The notes under the pieces were generated by a model, which did not search any database, was not told the DNA's origin, and was given only the letters and a program-made list of their open reading frames with translations. The translations under genes and the position numbers were made by a program. This document shows, piece after piece, positions 1-9,211 of a DNA stretch of 64,000 nucleotides; the stretch's first letter is position 1; each line of letters begins with the position of its first letter. Source of the stretch: an uncultured Eubacteriaceae bacterium (lineage in GTDB: Bacteria > Bacillota > Clostridia > Lachnospirales > CAG-274); the NCBI GenBank assembly GCA_946497035.1, contig CAMMIW010000004.1, positions 54,360 to 118,359 on the forward strand, read 5' to 3'.

Positions 1-409
1 CTGTAGCAAGCATAGGATCTACAAGCAATATATCTGTGTTAGCAGGATCAGAAGATGGCAATTTACAATAATATTCTACTGGTAAAAGTGTTTCTGGATC
101 TCTATAAAGGCCAATATGACCAACACTAGCATTAGGTATTAAATTTAATATACCGTCAACCATACCAAGCCCTGCTCTTAATATAGGAACTATACCAACT
201 TTTTTATTTAAAACATTTCCTTTTGTTTTACAAAGAACAGATTGTACCTCTATTTCTTTTGTTTCTAAATCTTTTGTTGCTTCATAACAAATAAAGCTAG
301 CTATTTCAGATACAAGCTCTCTAAACTCTTTATTACCTGTATTTATATCTCTAAGCATAGTAACTTTACTTTGCACAACAGGGTGCTCTACTATGTATAA
401 TTTACTCAA
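1..409 (-). CDS. upp: Uracil phosphoribosyltransferase (partial, 3' end outside the window)
   Basis: This enzyme converts uracil and PRPP to UMP in cytoplasmic pyrimidine salvage. I translated the minus strand by hand from a TTG at 407-409. The product starts MSKLYIVEHPVVQSKVTML and continues through the PRTase core with RDINTGNKEFRELV, GIVPILRAGLGMVDG, a GHIGLYRDPETL stretch and the PRPP-loop region ending in DPMLAT, all typical of bacterial Upp. The TTG has an AGGAGTG Shine-Dalgarno about 7 nt upstream with a T-run between. About two thirds of the gene is present; the C-terminus lies beyond base 1. It follows the rpiB fusion gene by 11 nt and is probably in the same operon. Family assignment is firm. 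Confidence 0.93.
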   Translation of the reverse strand, partial: MSKLYIVEHPVVQSKVTMLRDINTGNKEFRELVSEIASFICYEATKDLETKEIEVQSVLCKTKGNVLNKKVGIVPILRAGLGMVDGILNLIPNASVGHIGLYRDPETLLPVEYYCKLPSSDPANTDILLVDPMLAT

Positions 410-420
410 AAAAATCACTC

Positions 421-1332
421 CTATTCTTCTATCATTTTAATTCTTCTTATATGTCTTTCATCATTAGAGAAAGGTGTTTGTAAAAATGCTTTTACAATAT
501 CTAAAGCAAGCCCTACACCTATAACTCTTTCGCCCATAGTTAAAATATTTGCGTTATTATGCTCTCTAGTAGCTTTTGCAGAAAAAACGTCGTGGCAAAG
601 AGCTGCACGAATACCTTTAATTTTATTAGCTGCTATAGATACACCAATTCCTGTTCCACAAATTAATATGCCTTTATCTAAAGTGCCATTAGCAACATCA
701 TTAGCAACATTTTTAGCATAAATAGGATAATCAACAGCATCTGTAGAATATGTGCCATAATCTTTAAATGGGATATTATTTTCAGTTAAATATTTAATTA
801 TTTCACTTTTTAATTTAAAACCACCGTGATCACAACCTATACCTATCATATTTTCCTCCAATATATTGTTAAAATTTATTTTTGATATAAGATTATAAAG
901 CTCATTAAAACATTTTTCATAAATATCAATATTAGAGCCAAAAGGGTCGCTTATATCTAGTTCTTTTTTTTCTACATATTCATATAATGTAAATATATTA
1001 TTATTTTCTTTAAAATTATTATTGTTTTTAGCATAATTTGCTTTATTAACAAATTGTTTTAAAATATTTTTATGCTCTTTTTCCATAGTTAATATTAAGT
1101 CGGCATTTTCAATTTCGTTTAAAGTAATACATTTTGAAATATGAGAAGATATATTTATATTATTTTTTAATAATATTTGTTTAGCGTTTTCGTTAATAGG
1201 AAAGCTATTATATACAAATATACCTCTAGATAATATATTTATATTTTTTAATTTACATAAAGATTTAGCAATAGCTTCTGCCATAGGGCTACGACAAGTA
1301 TTGCCAGTACATACAAAAATTATATTTTTCAT
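421..1332 (-). CDS. Fusion: protein-arginine phosphatase (YwlE-type LMW phosphatase) + ribose-5-phosphate isomerase B
   Basis: This is one 303-codon frame with two complete domains. Residues 1 to about 152 are a low-molecular-weight phosphatase with P-loop CTGNTCRS (Cys8, Arg14) and the general-acid DP at 129-130. A Thr at position 12 of the loop is the residue that gives YwlE its phospho-arginine specificity; tyrosine phosphatases usually have Ile there. Residues 162-303 are RpiB with CDHGG, DYP, CGTGIG and NNANILTMGERVIG, which interconverts ribose-5-P and ribulose-5-P. In related bacteria ywlE and rpiB are usually separate neighbours. Here no stop separates them, yet a GGAGG sits just before the RpiB Met, so a free RpiB may also be made. 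The gene lies 3 nt from sua5, another ywl-cluster gene. Confidence 0.9.
   Translation of the reverse strand: MKNIIFVCTGNTCRSPMAEAIAKSLCKLKNINILSRGIFVYNSFPINENAKQILLKNNINISSHISKCITLNEIENADLILTMEKEHKNILKQFVNKANYAKNNNNFKENNNIFTLYEYVEKKELDISDPFGSNIDIYEKCFNELYNLISKINFNNILEENMIGIGCDHGGFKLKSEIIKYLTENNIPFKDYGTYSTDAVDYPIYAKNVANDVANGTLDKGILICGTGIGVSIAANKIKGIRAALCHDVFSAKATREHNNANILTMGERVIGVGLALDIVKAFLQTPFSNDERHIRRIKMIEE
847..859 (-). promoter_or_regulatory. Internal Shine-Dalgarno and ATG for a free RpiB
   Basis: Inside the fusion gene the coding strand reads TTGGAGGAAAATATGATAGG. The GGAGG at 859-855 is followed by a 5-nt spacer and ATG at 849-847, exactly where RpiB proteins normally begin. Translation from here would give a 142-residue stand-alone RpiB (421-849), close to the family's usual length. 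Whether fusion, free RpiB or both are made cannot be read from the sequence. Confidence 0.6.
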
Positions 1333-1335
1333 AAA

Positions 1336-2394
1336 TTACACCTTTATTATTTTATAATTAGCTGCTTTTTTAAGTCTATTCATAATAGCAAGACCAACAC
1401 CTTCTTCTAAAAAGGATTCTATATATATTTTTTGTATATTAAGAGTATCGCACTCTCTTAATAGGTTAAAAAGATTTTTTGCTATTAAATGTAAATCTTT
1501 TCTACTACCAATATTTAAAGTATTAAAAGATGAATAATTTTTTATAGTTTCATCAGATGCTATAACGATAGATTTTATATTATTTTTTTTATCTTCTTCT
1601 AAACAATTTAATATATAGGATATAATATTATTTATGTTTCCGTCAATTATAAAAATATCACCAAAAGGTGCATAATGTTTATATTTCATACCAGGTGATT
1701 TTGCTAATATATTAAGGTTATTATTTAAAATAGCTTTATCTATAGTAACATTATTTACAACAGATTGTAACATTTCTTTAGTTATACTACCAGGCCTTAA
1801 AATATTAACACTATCTTCAAAAACTTCTACAACAGTAGACTCTATACCAAAATCACATTTACCACCATCTATAATCATATCTATTTTGTTGTTTAAATCG
1901 TTATAAACGTGGCTAGCTAAAGTAGGGCTTGGTTTTGTAGATGTGTTTGCACTTGGTGCAGCTAAAGGGAATCCACATTGTTTTATTAAAGCTAAAGCAA
2001 TGTTGTTATTAGGCATTCTAATAGCAACAGTATCTAAGCCACCAGACGTTGTTTTTGGTATTATAGAGCTTTTTTTAAGAACGATAGTTAAAGCACCAGG
2101 CCAAAATTTTTCTATTAAAATAAGAGCATTTTTAGGAACACTATCTACAAGAGGGTAAATATCATTTTTATCTGCTATATGGACTATAAGAGGGTTATCA
2201 GAAGGGCGGCCTTTTGCAACATATATTTTTTTAATCGCATCATCTTTTAAGGCATTTGCACCAAGCCCATAAACAGTTTCTGTAGGGAAAGCTACTAATC
2301 CATCATTTTTTAAAATATTAGCCGCCTTTTTTAAGGCGACTATATCTTTGTTAGGATCTAAGCTATTAATTTTTTCAAATATTGTGCTATCCAA
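1336..2394 (-). CDS. sua5: L-threonylcarbamoyladenylate synthase (Sua5/YwlC type)
   Basis: It makes threonylcarbamoyl-AMP from threonine, bicarbonate and ATP, the first step of the universal t6A37 tRNA modification. The N-terminal YrdC domain (about residues 15-205) shows FPTETVYGLG, KGRPSDNPLIVH, AIRMPN and APSANTSTKPSPT, and ends in a STVVE segment. At 352 residues it also carries the C-terminal Sua5 domain (KYKHYAP linker at about 236-242, then a Rossmann-like part), unlike the short TsaC form. The start is a TTG with GGAG about 10 nt upstream inside the end of the preceding SEC-C gene. It is tightly packed between that gene and the ywlE-rpiB fusion, matching the ywl neighbourhood of other Firmicutes. 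Confidence 0.93.
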   Translation of the reverse strand: MDSTIFEKINSLDPNKDIVALKKAANILKNDGLVAFPTETVYGLGANALKDDAIKKIYVAKGRPSDNPLIVHIADKNDIYPLVDSVPKNALILIEKFWPGALTIVLKKSSIIPKTTSGGLDTVAIRMPNNNIALALIKQCGFPLAAPSANTSTKPSPTLASHVYNDLNNKIDMIIDGGKCDFGIESTVVEVFEDSVNILRPGSITKEMLQSVVNNVTIDKAILNNNLNILAKSPGMKYKHYAPFGDIFIIDGNINNIISYILNCLEEDKKNNIKSIVIASDETIKNYSSFNTLNIGSRKDLHLIAKNLFNLLRECDTLNIQKIYIESFLEEGVGLAIMNRLKKAANYKIIKV

Positions 2395-2396
2395 AA

Positions 2397-2894
2397 TTAG
2401 TTAGCTCCACAACATTTTTTATATTTTTTACCGCTTCCACAAGGACAAGGCTCGTTTCTTTCTATTTTAGGCTCTCTAATGAAAGTAGTAGAGCTTCTTT
2501 GTCCTTTAAATAGTGCTTTTAATTGCTCTTCAGTAAATATATTTTTCCATTCTGGAAGGTTATAAAGATGATCAGCTTTATATTCTACCATTTTTTTATA
2601 TAAAGTTTCAAAGTTAATATTTATACAAACTTGACTATCTTCTTTTAATTCATCTAGTTTAATTTTTTCAGGTTGAATATCGTTTATACCGTCAATAAAA
2701 CCTACTAAATATTCTATAGACATATCAAATTTTTCAGCAAGTTGCTTAACAGTACCTTCAAGCTTTTCAACTTTTTCATTTAAAATATATTCATACACTT
2801 TTTGCTCTTTTGGCATAAAGTCATTCCAAAATGCTTCATTAATTCTACCATCTTTAGTGTATGCTTTTTTAAACCAACTTTCGTATAAATTCAT
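2397..2894 (-). CDS. SEC-C motif protein
   Basis: This is a 165-residue soluble protein. Its only recognisable part is the C-terminal zinc-binding SEC-C motif [16 protein letters not shown], the same module as at the tail of SecA. The first roughly 140 residues are helical and acidic with no family I can name; they include an HTH-like stretch ([22 protein letters not shown], about 45-66). SEC-C modules often act as protein- or ribosome-binding adaptors, but no specific role can be assigned. The start ATG has AGGAGG 6 nt upstream. It is the first gene of the apparent sua5 / ywlE-rpiB / upp transcription unit. Confidence 0.75.
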   Translation of the reverse strand: MNLYESWFKKAYTKDGRINEAFWNDFMPKEQKVYEYILNEKVEKLEGTVKQLAEKFDMSIEYLVGFIDGINDIQPEKIKLDELKEDSQVCININFETLYKKMVEYKADHLYNLPEWKNIFTEEQLKALFKGQRSSTTFIREPKIERNEPCPCGSGKKYKKCCGAN

Positions 2895-2933
2895 TTTTTA
2901 TCCTCCTTAAAGTACCAATAGCTTTGTAAATAT

Positions 2934-2962
2934 ATTATAAAAGCATATATATTGTATTTAAA
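2934..2962 (-). promoter_or_regulatory. Weak sigma-A-like promoter for the SEC-C gene
   Basis: On the minus strand TTTAAA (2962-2957), a 17-nt spacer and TATAAT (2939-2934) lie about 40 nt upstream of the SEC-C start. The -10 is perfect but the -35 is poor, and such matches are frequent in this AT-rich spacer, so this is tentative. Confidence 0.35.
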
Positions 2963-3087
2963 CTTTTAAATCTTATTTATTTTACAATAAAAATTATAAA
3001 ATGTCTATATAAAATATGATAAATTTAATAAATTTAATTATAATAATAAATATTATACCCTATTTTCACTTATTATACAATATAAAA

Positions 3088-4449
3088 TTAGCCTAAAGCT
3101 AGTTTTAAAAGTTCGTTTATATTAGATACAGGGCAAATTTTTATATCTTTTATAGAAGAAACCTCTTTTAAATTGTCTTTAGGTATAATAACTGTTTCAA
3201 AGCCTAGCTTTAAAGCCTCCATAACGCGTTTTTCACAAAAAGATACGGCTCTAAGCTCACCAGAAAGGCCTATCTCTCCAAATATTAATGTTTTAGCATC
3301 AATAGGTTTATTTTTATAGCTAGAAACAATAGAACAAGCTACAGAAGCATCTAAAGCAGGTTCTAATATTTTTATACCACCAGCCAAATTTACATAAACA
3401 TCATAAGAGCCTAATTGTAAATTTAGCTTTTTTTCTAAAACGGCAATTAACAATATAACACGGTTAAAGTCCATACCTGTTGCCATTCTTCTAGGTATAT
3501 TAAATGTGGTGTAGCTAACTAAAGATTGAACTTCGGCAAGTATAGGCCTAGTGCCTTCTATGCTACAAGTTACACAAGAGCCATTAGCACCAATAGGGCG
3601 ACCAGATAACATATATTCAGAAGGGTTATTTATTTCTACAAGGCCTATTTGACGCATCTCAAAAACACCTATTTCATTAGTTGAGCCAAAACGATTTTTA
3701 ACTGCTCTAAGTATGCGATAGCTAGCTAGCCTTTCTCCTTCAAAATATAAAACGGTATCTACCATATGCTCAAGTATTCTAGGGCCAGCTATAGCACCAT
3801 CTTTTGTAACATGTCCTACTATAAATATAGATATATTTTCACCTTTACCTATACGCATTATTTTTGCGGTACATTCTCTAACTTGTGTTACACTACCTGG
3901 AGCAGATGATAAATCATCTAAAAATACTGTTTGTATAGAATCTATAATAACTAAATCTGGCTTAATATCTCTTATAGTATTTTCTATAACATTAAAATTT
4001 GTTTCAGAAAGTAACAATAAATTTTTAGTTGTTATATTTAGTCTATTTGCTCTAAGTTTTATTTGTTGGGCAGATTCCTCGCCAGATACATATAATATTT
4101 TTTTACCCGATTGGCCAACTGCTTCACATATTTGCAAAAGTAATGTAGATTTACCTATACCAGGATCACCACCAACAAGGGTTAAAGAACCTTGAACAAT
4201 ACCACCGCCTAAAACTCTGTCTAGTTCTCCTATTTTAGTTTTTGTTCTAACTTCATTAATAGGTGCAATACTTTCTAAATCTAAAGCTTTGTTTGTGGAC
4301 GATATAGTAGATATATTGTTAGATGAGGCTTTTTCCACAATCTCTTCAGAAAAGGTTGAAAAATTGTTACAAGAAGGACATTTGCCAAGCCATTTTCCTG
4401 TTTCATATCCACATTCTTGACATATATATTTAGTTTTAATTTTTGCCAT
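3088..4449 (-). CDS. radA: DNA repair protein RadA
   Basis: RadA is a RecA-like hexameric ATPase that promotes branch migration during recombination and transformation. All hallmarks are visible: an N-terminal four-Cys zinc finger (CQECGYETGKWLGKCPSC, about residues 9-26), Walker A GGDPGIGKSTLL (about 92-103), the RadA-specific KNRFG motif (about 251-255), and a C-terminal Lon-protease-like domain with GGIKILEPALDASVA. Its 453 residues are normal for the family. The start is ATG with AAAGGAG upstream. It follows topB by 19 nt on the same strand, so co-transcription is likely. No alternative identity fits. Confidence 0.97.
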   Translation of the reverse strand: MAKIKTKYICQECGYETGKWLGKCPSCNNFSTFSEEIVEKASSNNISTISSTNKALDLESIAPINEVRTKTKIGELDRVLGGGIVQGSLTLVGGDPGIGKSTLLLQICEAVGQSGKKILYVSGEESAQQIKLRANRLNITTKNLLLLSETNFNVIENTIRDIKPDLVIIDSIQTVFLDDLSSAPGSVTQVRECTAKIMRIGKGENISIFIVGHVTKDGAIAGPRILEHMVDTVLYFEGERLASYRILRAVKNRFGSTNEIGVFEMRQIGLVEINNPSEYMLSGRPIGANGSCVTCSIEGTRPILAEVQSLVSYTTFNIPRRMATGMDFNRVILLIAVLEKKLNLQLGSYDVYVNLAGGIKILEPALDASVACSIVSSYKNKPIDAKTLIFGEIGLSGELRAVSFCEKRVMEALKLGFETVIIPKDNLKEVSSIKDIKICPVSNINELLKLALG

Positions 4450-4468
4450 AAAAACTCCTTTTATAGTA

Positions 4469-6607
4469 TTATTTTATTATTACATTAATATTGCCATTAT
4501 GTAAAAGTATTAAATCTGCTAGTTTTTCTTGTTTATCTTTTGGATCTAATATTTTTATATTTAATATTTTTTTATCTTTTATAATAGTTTTTGCCATTTC
4601 TTTATGTATAAAAACGTTATACTTTTCTAAAGTGTTTTTCCAAATAGTAAATTTGCAACCTTTTTTCCAATTAGAGCAATAAAAAGCTTTGCTATTTTCT
4701 AAAATATCATTGTTACATATAGGGCATAAACCAAATTTTTCTAAAGATTTATATTTGTCAGAATTTTTATATTCTTTATATTTTTTTTCATCAATTATAA
4801 TATTGTTGTTAGCTTTTTTAGCATAGTCTACTAAAAAATTAACATACCTATTTATACTATCCATAAATATTTTAGATTGCATATTACCTTTAGATATAGA
4901 AGAAAGACCCTTTTCCCATTTACCAGTTGTTTCTGGAGATTTTAGCTCTTTTGGTACAATTTCTATAAGTTTTATACCTTTTTCAGTAGGTATAAGAGAT
5001 TTACCCTTTCTCACCACATAGCCAACTTTAATTAAACGCTCAATAATAGATGCTCTCGTAGCAGGTGTACCAAGCCCTGATTCTTTTAATTGTTCTTTTA
5101 AATCTTCATTTTCTATAAACCTACCAGCATTTTCCATAGCAGAAAGTAAAGTAGCCTCATTGTATGGCTTAGGTGGGGTAGTTTTTTTAGTTAATATTTT
5201 ACAATTTTCATTAAAAACAGGTTGTCCTTTTTTTACATTAGGTAAAATATCTTCTTCTTTTTTATCTTTATCTGTTTTTAAATTTAATACTGTAAAGCCT
5301 TTATCTTTTATAGTTGTACCTCTTGTTAAAAATGAATAATTATCTATATTTGTAATAATTTTTGTAACATTATAAACATAGGCAGGATAAAATACAGCTA
5401 TAAAACGTCTTACTATAATATCATATACATTAAATTCTTCTTTAGATAGAGATGATAAATTAGGATTATTTAAGGTAGGTATAATAGCGTGATGGTCTGT
5501 TACTTTAGTATCATCTATTATACGTTTTGTTATAGGCAATTTATCTAAAGATAAAACATAATTTAAAAATGTGTCATAGTGATTAGTATTTTTTAAAATT
5601 TTTAAAGTAGGTTCGAGCTTTGAGGCCATATCTTTAGATAAATATCTACTATCTGTTCTAGGATATGTTATTAGTTTTCTTTTTTCATATAAGTTTTGTG
5701 CTATAGACAAAGTTTTTTCGGCAGAATATGAAAATTTTTGGTTACAATCTCTTTGAAGTTCTGTCAAATCATATAATAATGGTGGCACTTGTTTTTTAGT
5801 TTCATTTTCTATGCTTTGTATAATACCATTTTTATTTTTTATGTTGTCTAAAATATTTTTAGCTTTTTCTTTGCTTAATATTTTAGACTGATTTTTTTCA
5901 TCTATATAAATGCCTTTATAAAATTGGCTATTTTCATCTAAAGTTTTAAAATTAGCTTCTATCTCAAAATATTCTTCTATTTTAAAATTTTCTATTTCTT
6001 TATGTCTAGCTACTAATATGGCAAGGGTGGGGGTTTGGACACGGCCTATAGATAATAAAGAATTAAACCTTAATGTAAAGGCACGAGAGGCATTTATACC
6101 TACTAGCCAATCTGCCTCAGATCTACATTTAGCAGAATAATAAAGGTTGTCATATTCTTTACTATCTTTTAAATTGTTAAAGCCTTCTTTTATAGCTTCG
6201 TTAGTCATACTAGATATCCATAGCCTTTTAAAAGGTTTTTTACATTTTGTAATTTTGTAAATATATCTAAAAATAAGTTCGCCTTCTCGTCCACTATCTG
6301 TTGCACATATAAGCTCTTTAACGCTATCTAAATTTATAAGATTATTTAATATTTTTAATTGTGGTCTAGTTTTATTTATAGCTTTTAGCTTTAGCTCATT
6401 AGGTATTATAGGCAAAGTGTTCATATCCCATTTTTTTAAATTTTCATCATATTCTTCAGGTTCATAAAGGGTAACAAGATGGCCTATAGCCCAAGATACA
6501 ATATATTTATCGTTATAAAGGTAGCCATCAGCTTTTTTATTGCATTTTAAAACTTTTGCTATATCTCTTGCAACAGAAGGTTTTTCGGCAATAACTAAAC
6601 AATTCAT
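4469..6607 (-). CDS. topB: DNA topoisomerase III
   Basis: This type IA topoisomerase relaxes or decatenates DNA through a tyrosine-DNA intermediate. The N-terminal TOPRIM region has EKPSVARDIAKVL and ATDSGREGELIFRYIY, with the acidic residues for Mg2+. The active-site tyrosine lies in TYPRTDSRYL (about residue 315), and GRVQTPTLAI is typical of the family. The C-terminus ends in a zinc-ribbon-like segment with CPICNN and CSNWKKGC. Length 712 is normal for TopB of Firmicutes and too short for TopA. It is preceded 10 nt upstream by the aminotransferase gene and followed by radA, all on the minus strand. Confidence 0.95.
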   Translation of the reverse strand: MNCLVIAEKPSVARDIAKVLKCNKKADGYLYNDKYIVSWAIGHLVTLYEPEEYDENLKKWDMNTLPIIPNELKLKAINKTRPQLKILNNLINLDSVKELICATDSGREGELIFRYIYKITKCKKPFKRLWISSMTNEAIKEGFNNLKDSKEYDNLYYSAKCRSEADWLVGINASRAFTLRFNSLLSIGRVQTPTLAILVARHKEIENFKIEEYFEIEANFKTLDENSQFYKGIYIDEKNQSKILSKEKAKNILDNIKNKNGIIQSIENETKKQVPPLLYDLTELQRDCNQKFSYSAEKTLSIAQNLYEKRKLITYPRTDSRYLSKDMASKLEPTLKILKNTNHYDTFLNYVLSLDKLPITKRIIDDTKVTDHHAIIPTLNNPNLSSLSKEEFNVYDIIVRRFIAVFYPAYVYNVTKIITNIDNYSFLTRGTTIKDKGFTVLNLKTDKDKKEEDILPNVKKGQPVFNENCKILTKKTTPPKPYNEATLLSAMENAGRFIENEDLKEQLKESGLGTPATRASIIERLIKVGYVVRKGKSLIPTEKGIKLIEIVPKELKSPETTGKWEKGLSSISKGNMQSKIFMDSINRYVNFLVDYAKKANNNIIIDEKKYKEYKNSDKYKSLEKFGLCPICNNDILENSKAFYCSNWKKGCKFTIWKNTLEKYNVFIHKEMAKTIIKDKKILNIKILDPKDKQEKLADLILLHNGNINVIIK

Positions 6608-6617
6608 ATATTTCTCC

Positions 6618-7775
6618 TTATAAACTTTGTATAAATTTTTTTATACGAAGTAGAGCTTCTTTTATCTCTTCAATAGAATATGCGTAAGAGCATCGTATAA
6701 AGCCTTCTCCACATTGGCCAAAGGCTGTGCCAGGAACAACGGCTACTTTTTGTTCATATACTAAACGTTCACAAAACTCTTGAGAAGATAAACCAGTAGA
6801 TTTTATAGAAGGGAAAAGGTAAAAAGCACCTAATGGTTCAAAACATTGTAGCCCCATTTCTCTAAAACCATTTAGCATAAATCTTCTACGCATATTATAT
6901 TCTTTACGCATTTTATCTACATTTTCTATACAAGATGTTAAAGCTTCTATACCTGCATATTGGCTCATAGTAGGAGCACACATAATAATATATTGATGTA
7001 TTTTTGTCATAGCAGATATAATGTCTTTAGGGCCAACAGCAAAACCAAGACGCCAACCTGTCATAGCAAAAGATTTAGAAAAACCGTTTAAAACAACTGT
7101 TTTGTCATACATACCATCAATTTGGGCTATAGATGTATGCTTTTTATTTTCATAAGTAAGCTCAGAATATATTTCATCACTAATAACTAAAATATTTTTA
7201 TCTCTTAAAACATCTGCTATTTTTTCTAAATCTTCTTTTTCCATAATAGCACCTGTAGGGTTATTAGGATAAGATATGATAATAGCTTTAGTTTTATTTG
7301 ATAATTTAGGTAAAATATCTTCAGGTGTTAGCTTAAAATTATTTTCTGCTTTTGTATTTATAACAATAGGTATACCACCACACATAGCTATACAAGGTTT
7401 GTAAGATACAAAGCAAGGCTCTACCACCAATACTTCATCTTCTGGGCAAACTACCGCCCTAAGAGCTAAATCTATACCTTCGCTAGCACCAACAGTAACT
7501 AAAATTTGATTTTTAGGGCAATAATCTAGATTTATAGTTTTTTTCATATATTTATATATTTCTTGTCTAAGTTCTAAAAGACCTGCATTAGATGTATATG
7601 TTGTTTTATCTTGTTCTAATGTATAGATTGCTTTTTCTGTGCAAGCCCAAGGAGTGTTAAAGTCTGGCTCTCCCACACCAAGAGAGATAACTCCTTCTAC
7701 TTCGCTTGCTATATCAAAAAATTTTCTAATACCAGAATAAGGTATATTTTGTATATGTTTTGCTACTAAACTCAC
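6618..7775 (-). CDS. Class I PLP-dependent aminotransferase (AlaT/YugH-like)
   Basis: This is a fold-type I aminotransferase of the aspartate/alanine group. It shows GVGEPDFNTP near the N-terminus, YPNNPTGA, SDEIYSELTY, the PLP-lysine motif SKSFAMTGWRLGF (Lys about residue 234) and the carboxylate-binding Arg near FIRCSYAYS. Length 385 is normal. The start is a GTG overlapping the stop of the upstream Lrp-type regulator (GTGA), implying translational coupling. The pair resembles B. subtilis alaR-alaT (yugG-yugH), where AlaT is an alanine transaminase controlled by AlaR. Substrate specificity cannot be proven from sequence; aspartate or aromatic aminotransferase activity is possible. Confidence 0.88.
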   Translation of the reverse strand: MSLVAKHIQNIPYSGIRKFFDIASEVEGVISLGVGEPDFNTPWACTEKAIYTLEQDKTTYTSNAGLLELRQEIYKYMKKTINLDYCPKNQILVTVGASEGIDLALRAVVCPEDEVLVVEPCFVSYKPCIAMCGGIPIVINTKAENNFKLTPEDILPKLSNKTKAIIISYPNNPTGAIMEKEDLEKIADVLRDKNILVISDEIYSELTYENKKHTSIAQIDGMYDKTVVLNGFSKSFAMTGWRLGFAVGPKDIISAMTKIHQYIIMCAPTMSQYAGIEALTSCIENVDKMRKEYNMRRRFMLNGFREMGLQCFEPLGAFYLFPSIKSTGLSSQEFCERLVYEQKVAVVPGTAFGQCGEGFIRCSYAYSIEEIKEALLRIKKFIQSL

Positions 7776-8263
7776 GGTGTTATAATTATCCTTTCATCAT
7801 TTGGTGTGTTTTCATCTATTACAACTCCGTGGTCTTTATATTTTTTTAAAACAAAATGTGTAGATGTGCTAAGTATACAATCTAAAGTTGCAAGTTTAGT
7901 AGAGACAAAAGACGATATATCTTTAATATTTTTGCCTTCTACAACAATTAGTAAATCGAATGTGCCAGACATTAAATATAAATTTTTTACCTCATCAAAG
8001 CTATATATTCTTTTAGCTATTTTATCAAAACCTTGTTCTCTTTGTGGAGTAACTTTAACCTCTATTAAAGATGTTATATAATCTCCTTCTTTATCTGTTT
8101 TATCCCAGTTTATAAGGGTTGGGTATCCACATATAGTTTTATTTTCTTCTAATTTTTTTACTATTTTTTCAACTTCTTCTTTTGTAGTATTAAGCATATT
8201 AGCCATATCTTCAAAAGAAATTCGGCTATTTTTTTCTAATAGTTCTAATATATCTTTTTCCAT
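7772..8263 (-). CDS. Lrp/AsnC-family transcriptional regulator (AlaR/YugG-like)
   Basis: A 163-residue amino-acid-responsive DNA-binding protein. The N-terminal winged HTH (ILELLEKNSRISFEDMANML, about 5-24) is followed by a RAM/AsnC ligand-binding domain (about 65-145) with LMSGTFDLLIVVEG and a C-terminal tail. Lrp proteins form dimers to octamers and usually control amino-acid genes, often their own operon. The stop overlaps the start of the aminotransferase, so the two are almost certainly co-expressed, as in the yugG-yugH pair of bacilli. ATG start with GGAG 6 nt upstream. Effector unknown; alanine is a reasonable guess by synteny. Confidence 0.88.
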   Translation of the reverse strand: MEKDILELLEKNSRISFEDMANMLNTTKEEVEKIVKKLEENKTICGYPTLINWDKTDKEGDYITSLIEVKVTPQREQGFDKIAKRIYSFDEVKNLYLMSGTFDLLIVVEGKNIKDISSFVSTKLATLDCILSTSTHFVLKKYKDHGVVIDENTPNDERIIITP

Positions 8264-8272
8264 AATAATCTC

Positions 8273-9148
8273 CTATGCATCAAATTTTTTTATAAAGCCT
8301 ATACCAATAGCGGTAGCACCTGTGTGAGCACCTATAGTAACACCTATATCAAATATAGGGTAGCTTAAGCTTATACTATATTTTTCATTTAAAGATTTTT
8401 CAAGCTCTATAGCTTCATTTTCACAATAGGCGTGAGCTATGGCAATTTCATATTTGTTTATATCATTTTTTATATATTCATCAAATATTTTTAATACTTC
8501 TGAAAGAGATTTTTTTCTACCACGCACTTTAGAATGAGGATCTAAAACACCGTCATTTAATAATAATATTGGTTTTATATTAAGCAAGCTACCAGCTAAT
8601 GCAGAGGCTTTACCTATTCTACCGCCTTTTTGCAAATATTCTAACGTATCTATTGTAAATACTATAATACCTTCTTTTTTTATTTGTTCTATTTTTTCAT
8701 AAGTTTCTTCTAGAGAAAAACCTGCTTTTTGCATTTTTGATGCTTGTATAACTAATAAACCTTGAGCAACGGTTGCTTTTCTAGAGTCTACTATTAATAT
8801 TTTTCTATCAGGATAATCTTCTAACATTATGTTAGCCGCATTTATAGCACTTTGATGTGAGCCGCTAAGATCTGAACATAATGTAATACATAAAATATCT
8901 AAACCTTTGTCTAAATGTTTTTTAAAATGGTTACAATAATCTTCCATAGATGGGAGAGATGTTTTTGGTATAATTTTTTCAGATACTATTTTTTTATAAA
9001 AATTATTTATATCTATATCTATATTTTCTTTCAAATAATTTTCTTTATCAAAAGAAACATAAAAAGGTATAACGTCTATATTATATTCTTTTTTTAAATT
9101 TTCTGGTAAATCGCAAGAGCTATCTGATAAAACAATAAAATTTGCCAT
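8273..9148 (-). CDS. DegV family fatty-acid-binding protein
   Basis: DegV/FakB proteins bind a fatty acid and, as FakB, present it to the kinase FakA for phospholipid synthesis. This 291-residue protein has the family layout: N-terminal SDSSCDLP, the S/T-rich lipid-headgroup segment PKTSLPSMEDY (about 59-69), LCSDLSGSHQSA, DSRKATVAQG, the LEYLQKGGRIGKA signature (about 170) and C-terminal HTGATAIGIGF. ATG start with AGGAGG. It is the first gene of a minus-strand run leading into the Lrp/aminotransferase pair. No fakA-type kinase lies in the window, so a FakB role is inferred from family only. Confidence 0.92.
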   Translation of the reverse strand: MANFIVLSDSSCDLPENLKKEYNIDVIPFYVSFDKENYLKENIDIDINNFYKKIVSEKIIPKTSLPSMEDYCNHFKKHLDKGLDILCITLCSDLSGSHQSAINAANIMLEDYPDRKILIVDSRKATVAQGLLVIQASKMQKAGFSLEETYEKIEQIKKEGIIVFTIDTLEYLQKGGRIGKASALAGSLLNIKPILLLNDGVLDPHSKVRGRKKSLSEVLKIFDEYIKNDINKYEIAIAHAYCENEAIELEKSLNEKYSISLSYPIFDIGVTIGAHTGATAIGIGFIKKFDA

Positions 9149-9182
9149 AATAAACCTCCTAAATTAAATAAATTATAATAAC

Positions 9183-9211
9183 ATTTTAAGTATATGTATA
9201 AATTATGTCAA
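9183..9211 (-). promoter_or_regulatory. Sigma-A promoter for the degV gene
   Basis: On the minus strand TTGACA (9211-9206), a 17-nt spacer and TAAAAT (9188-9183) lie about 35 nt upstream of the degV ATG. The -35 is a perfect consensus and the spacing is optimal, so this is one of the better promoters in the window. Confidence 0.7.

Noticed and set aside
8915..9097. A 60-codon plus-strand ORF rich in Ile/Tyr/Phe
   Set aside because: Antisense shadow of degV; composition reflects AT-rich antisense sequence.
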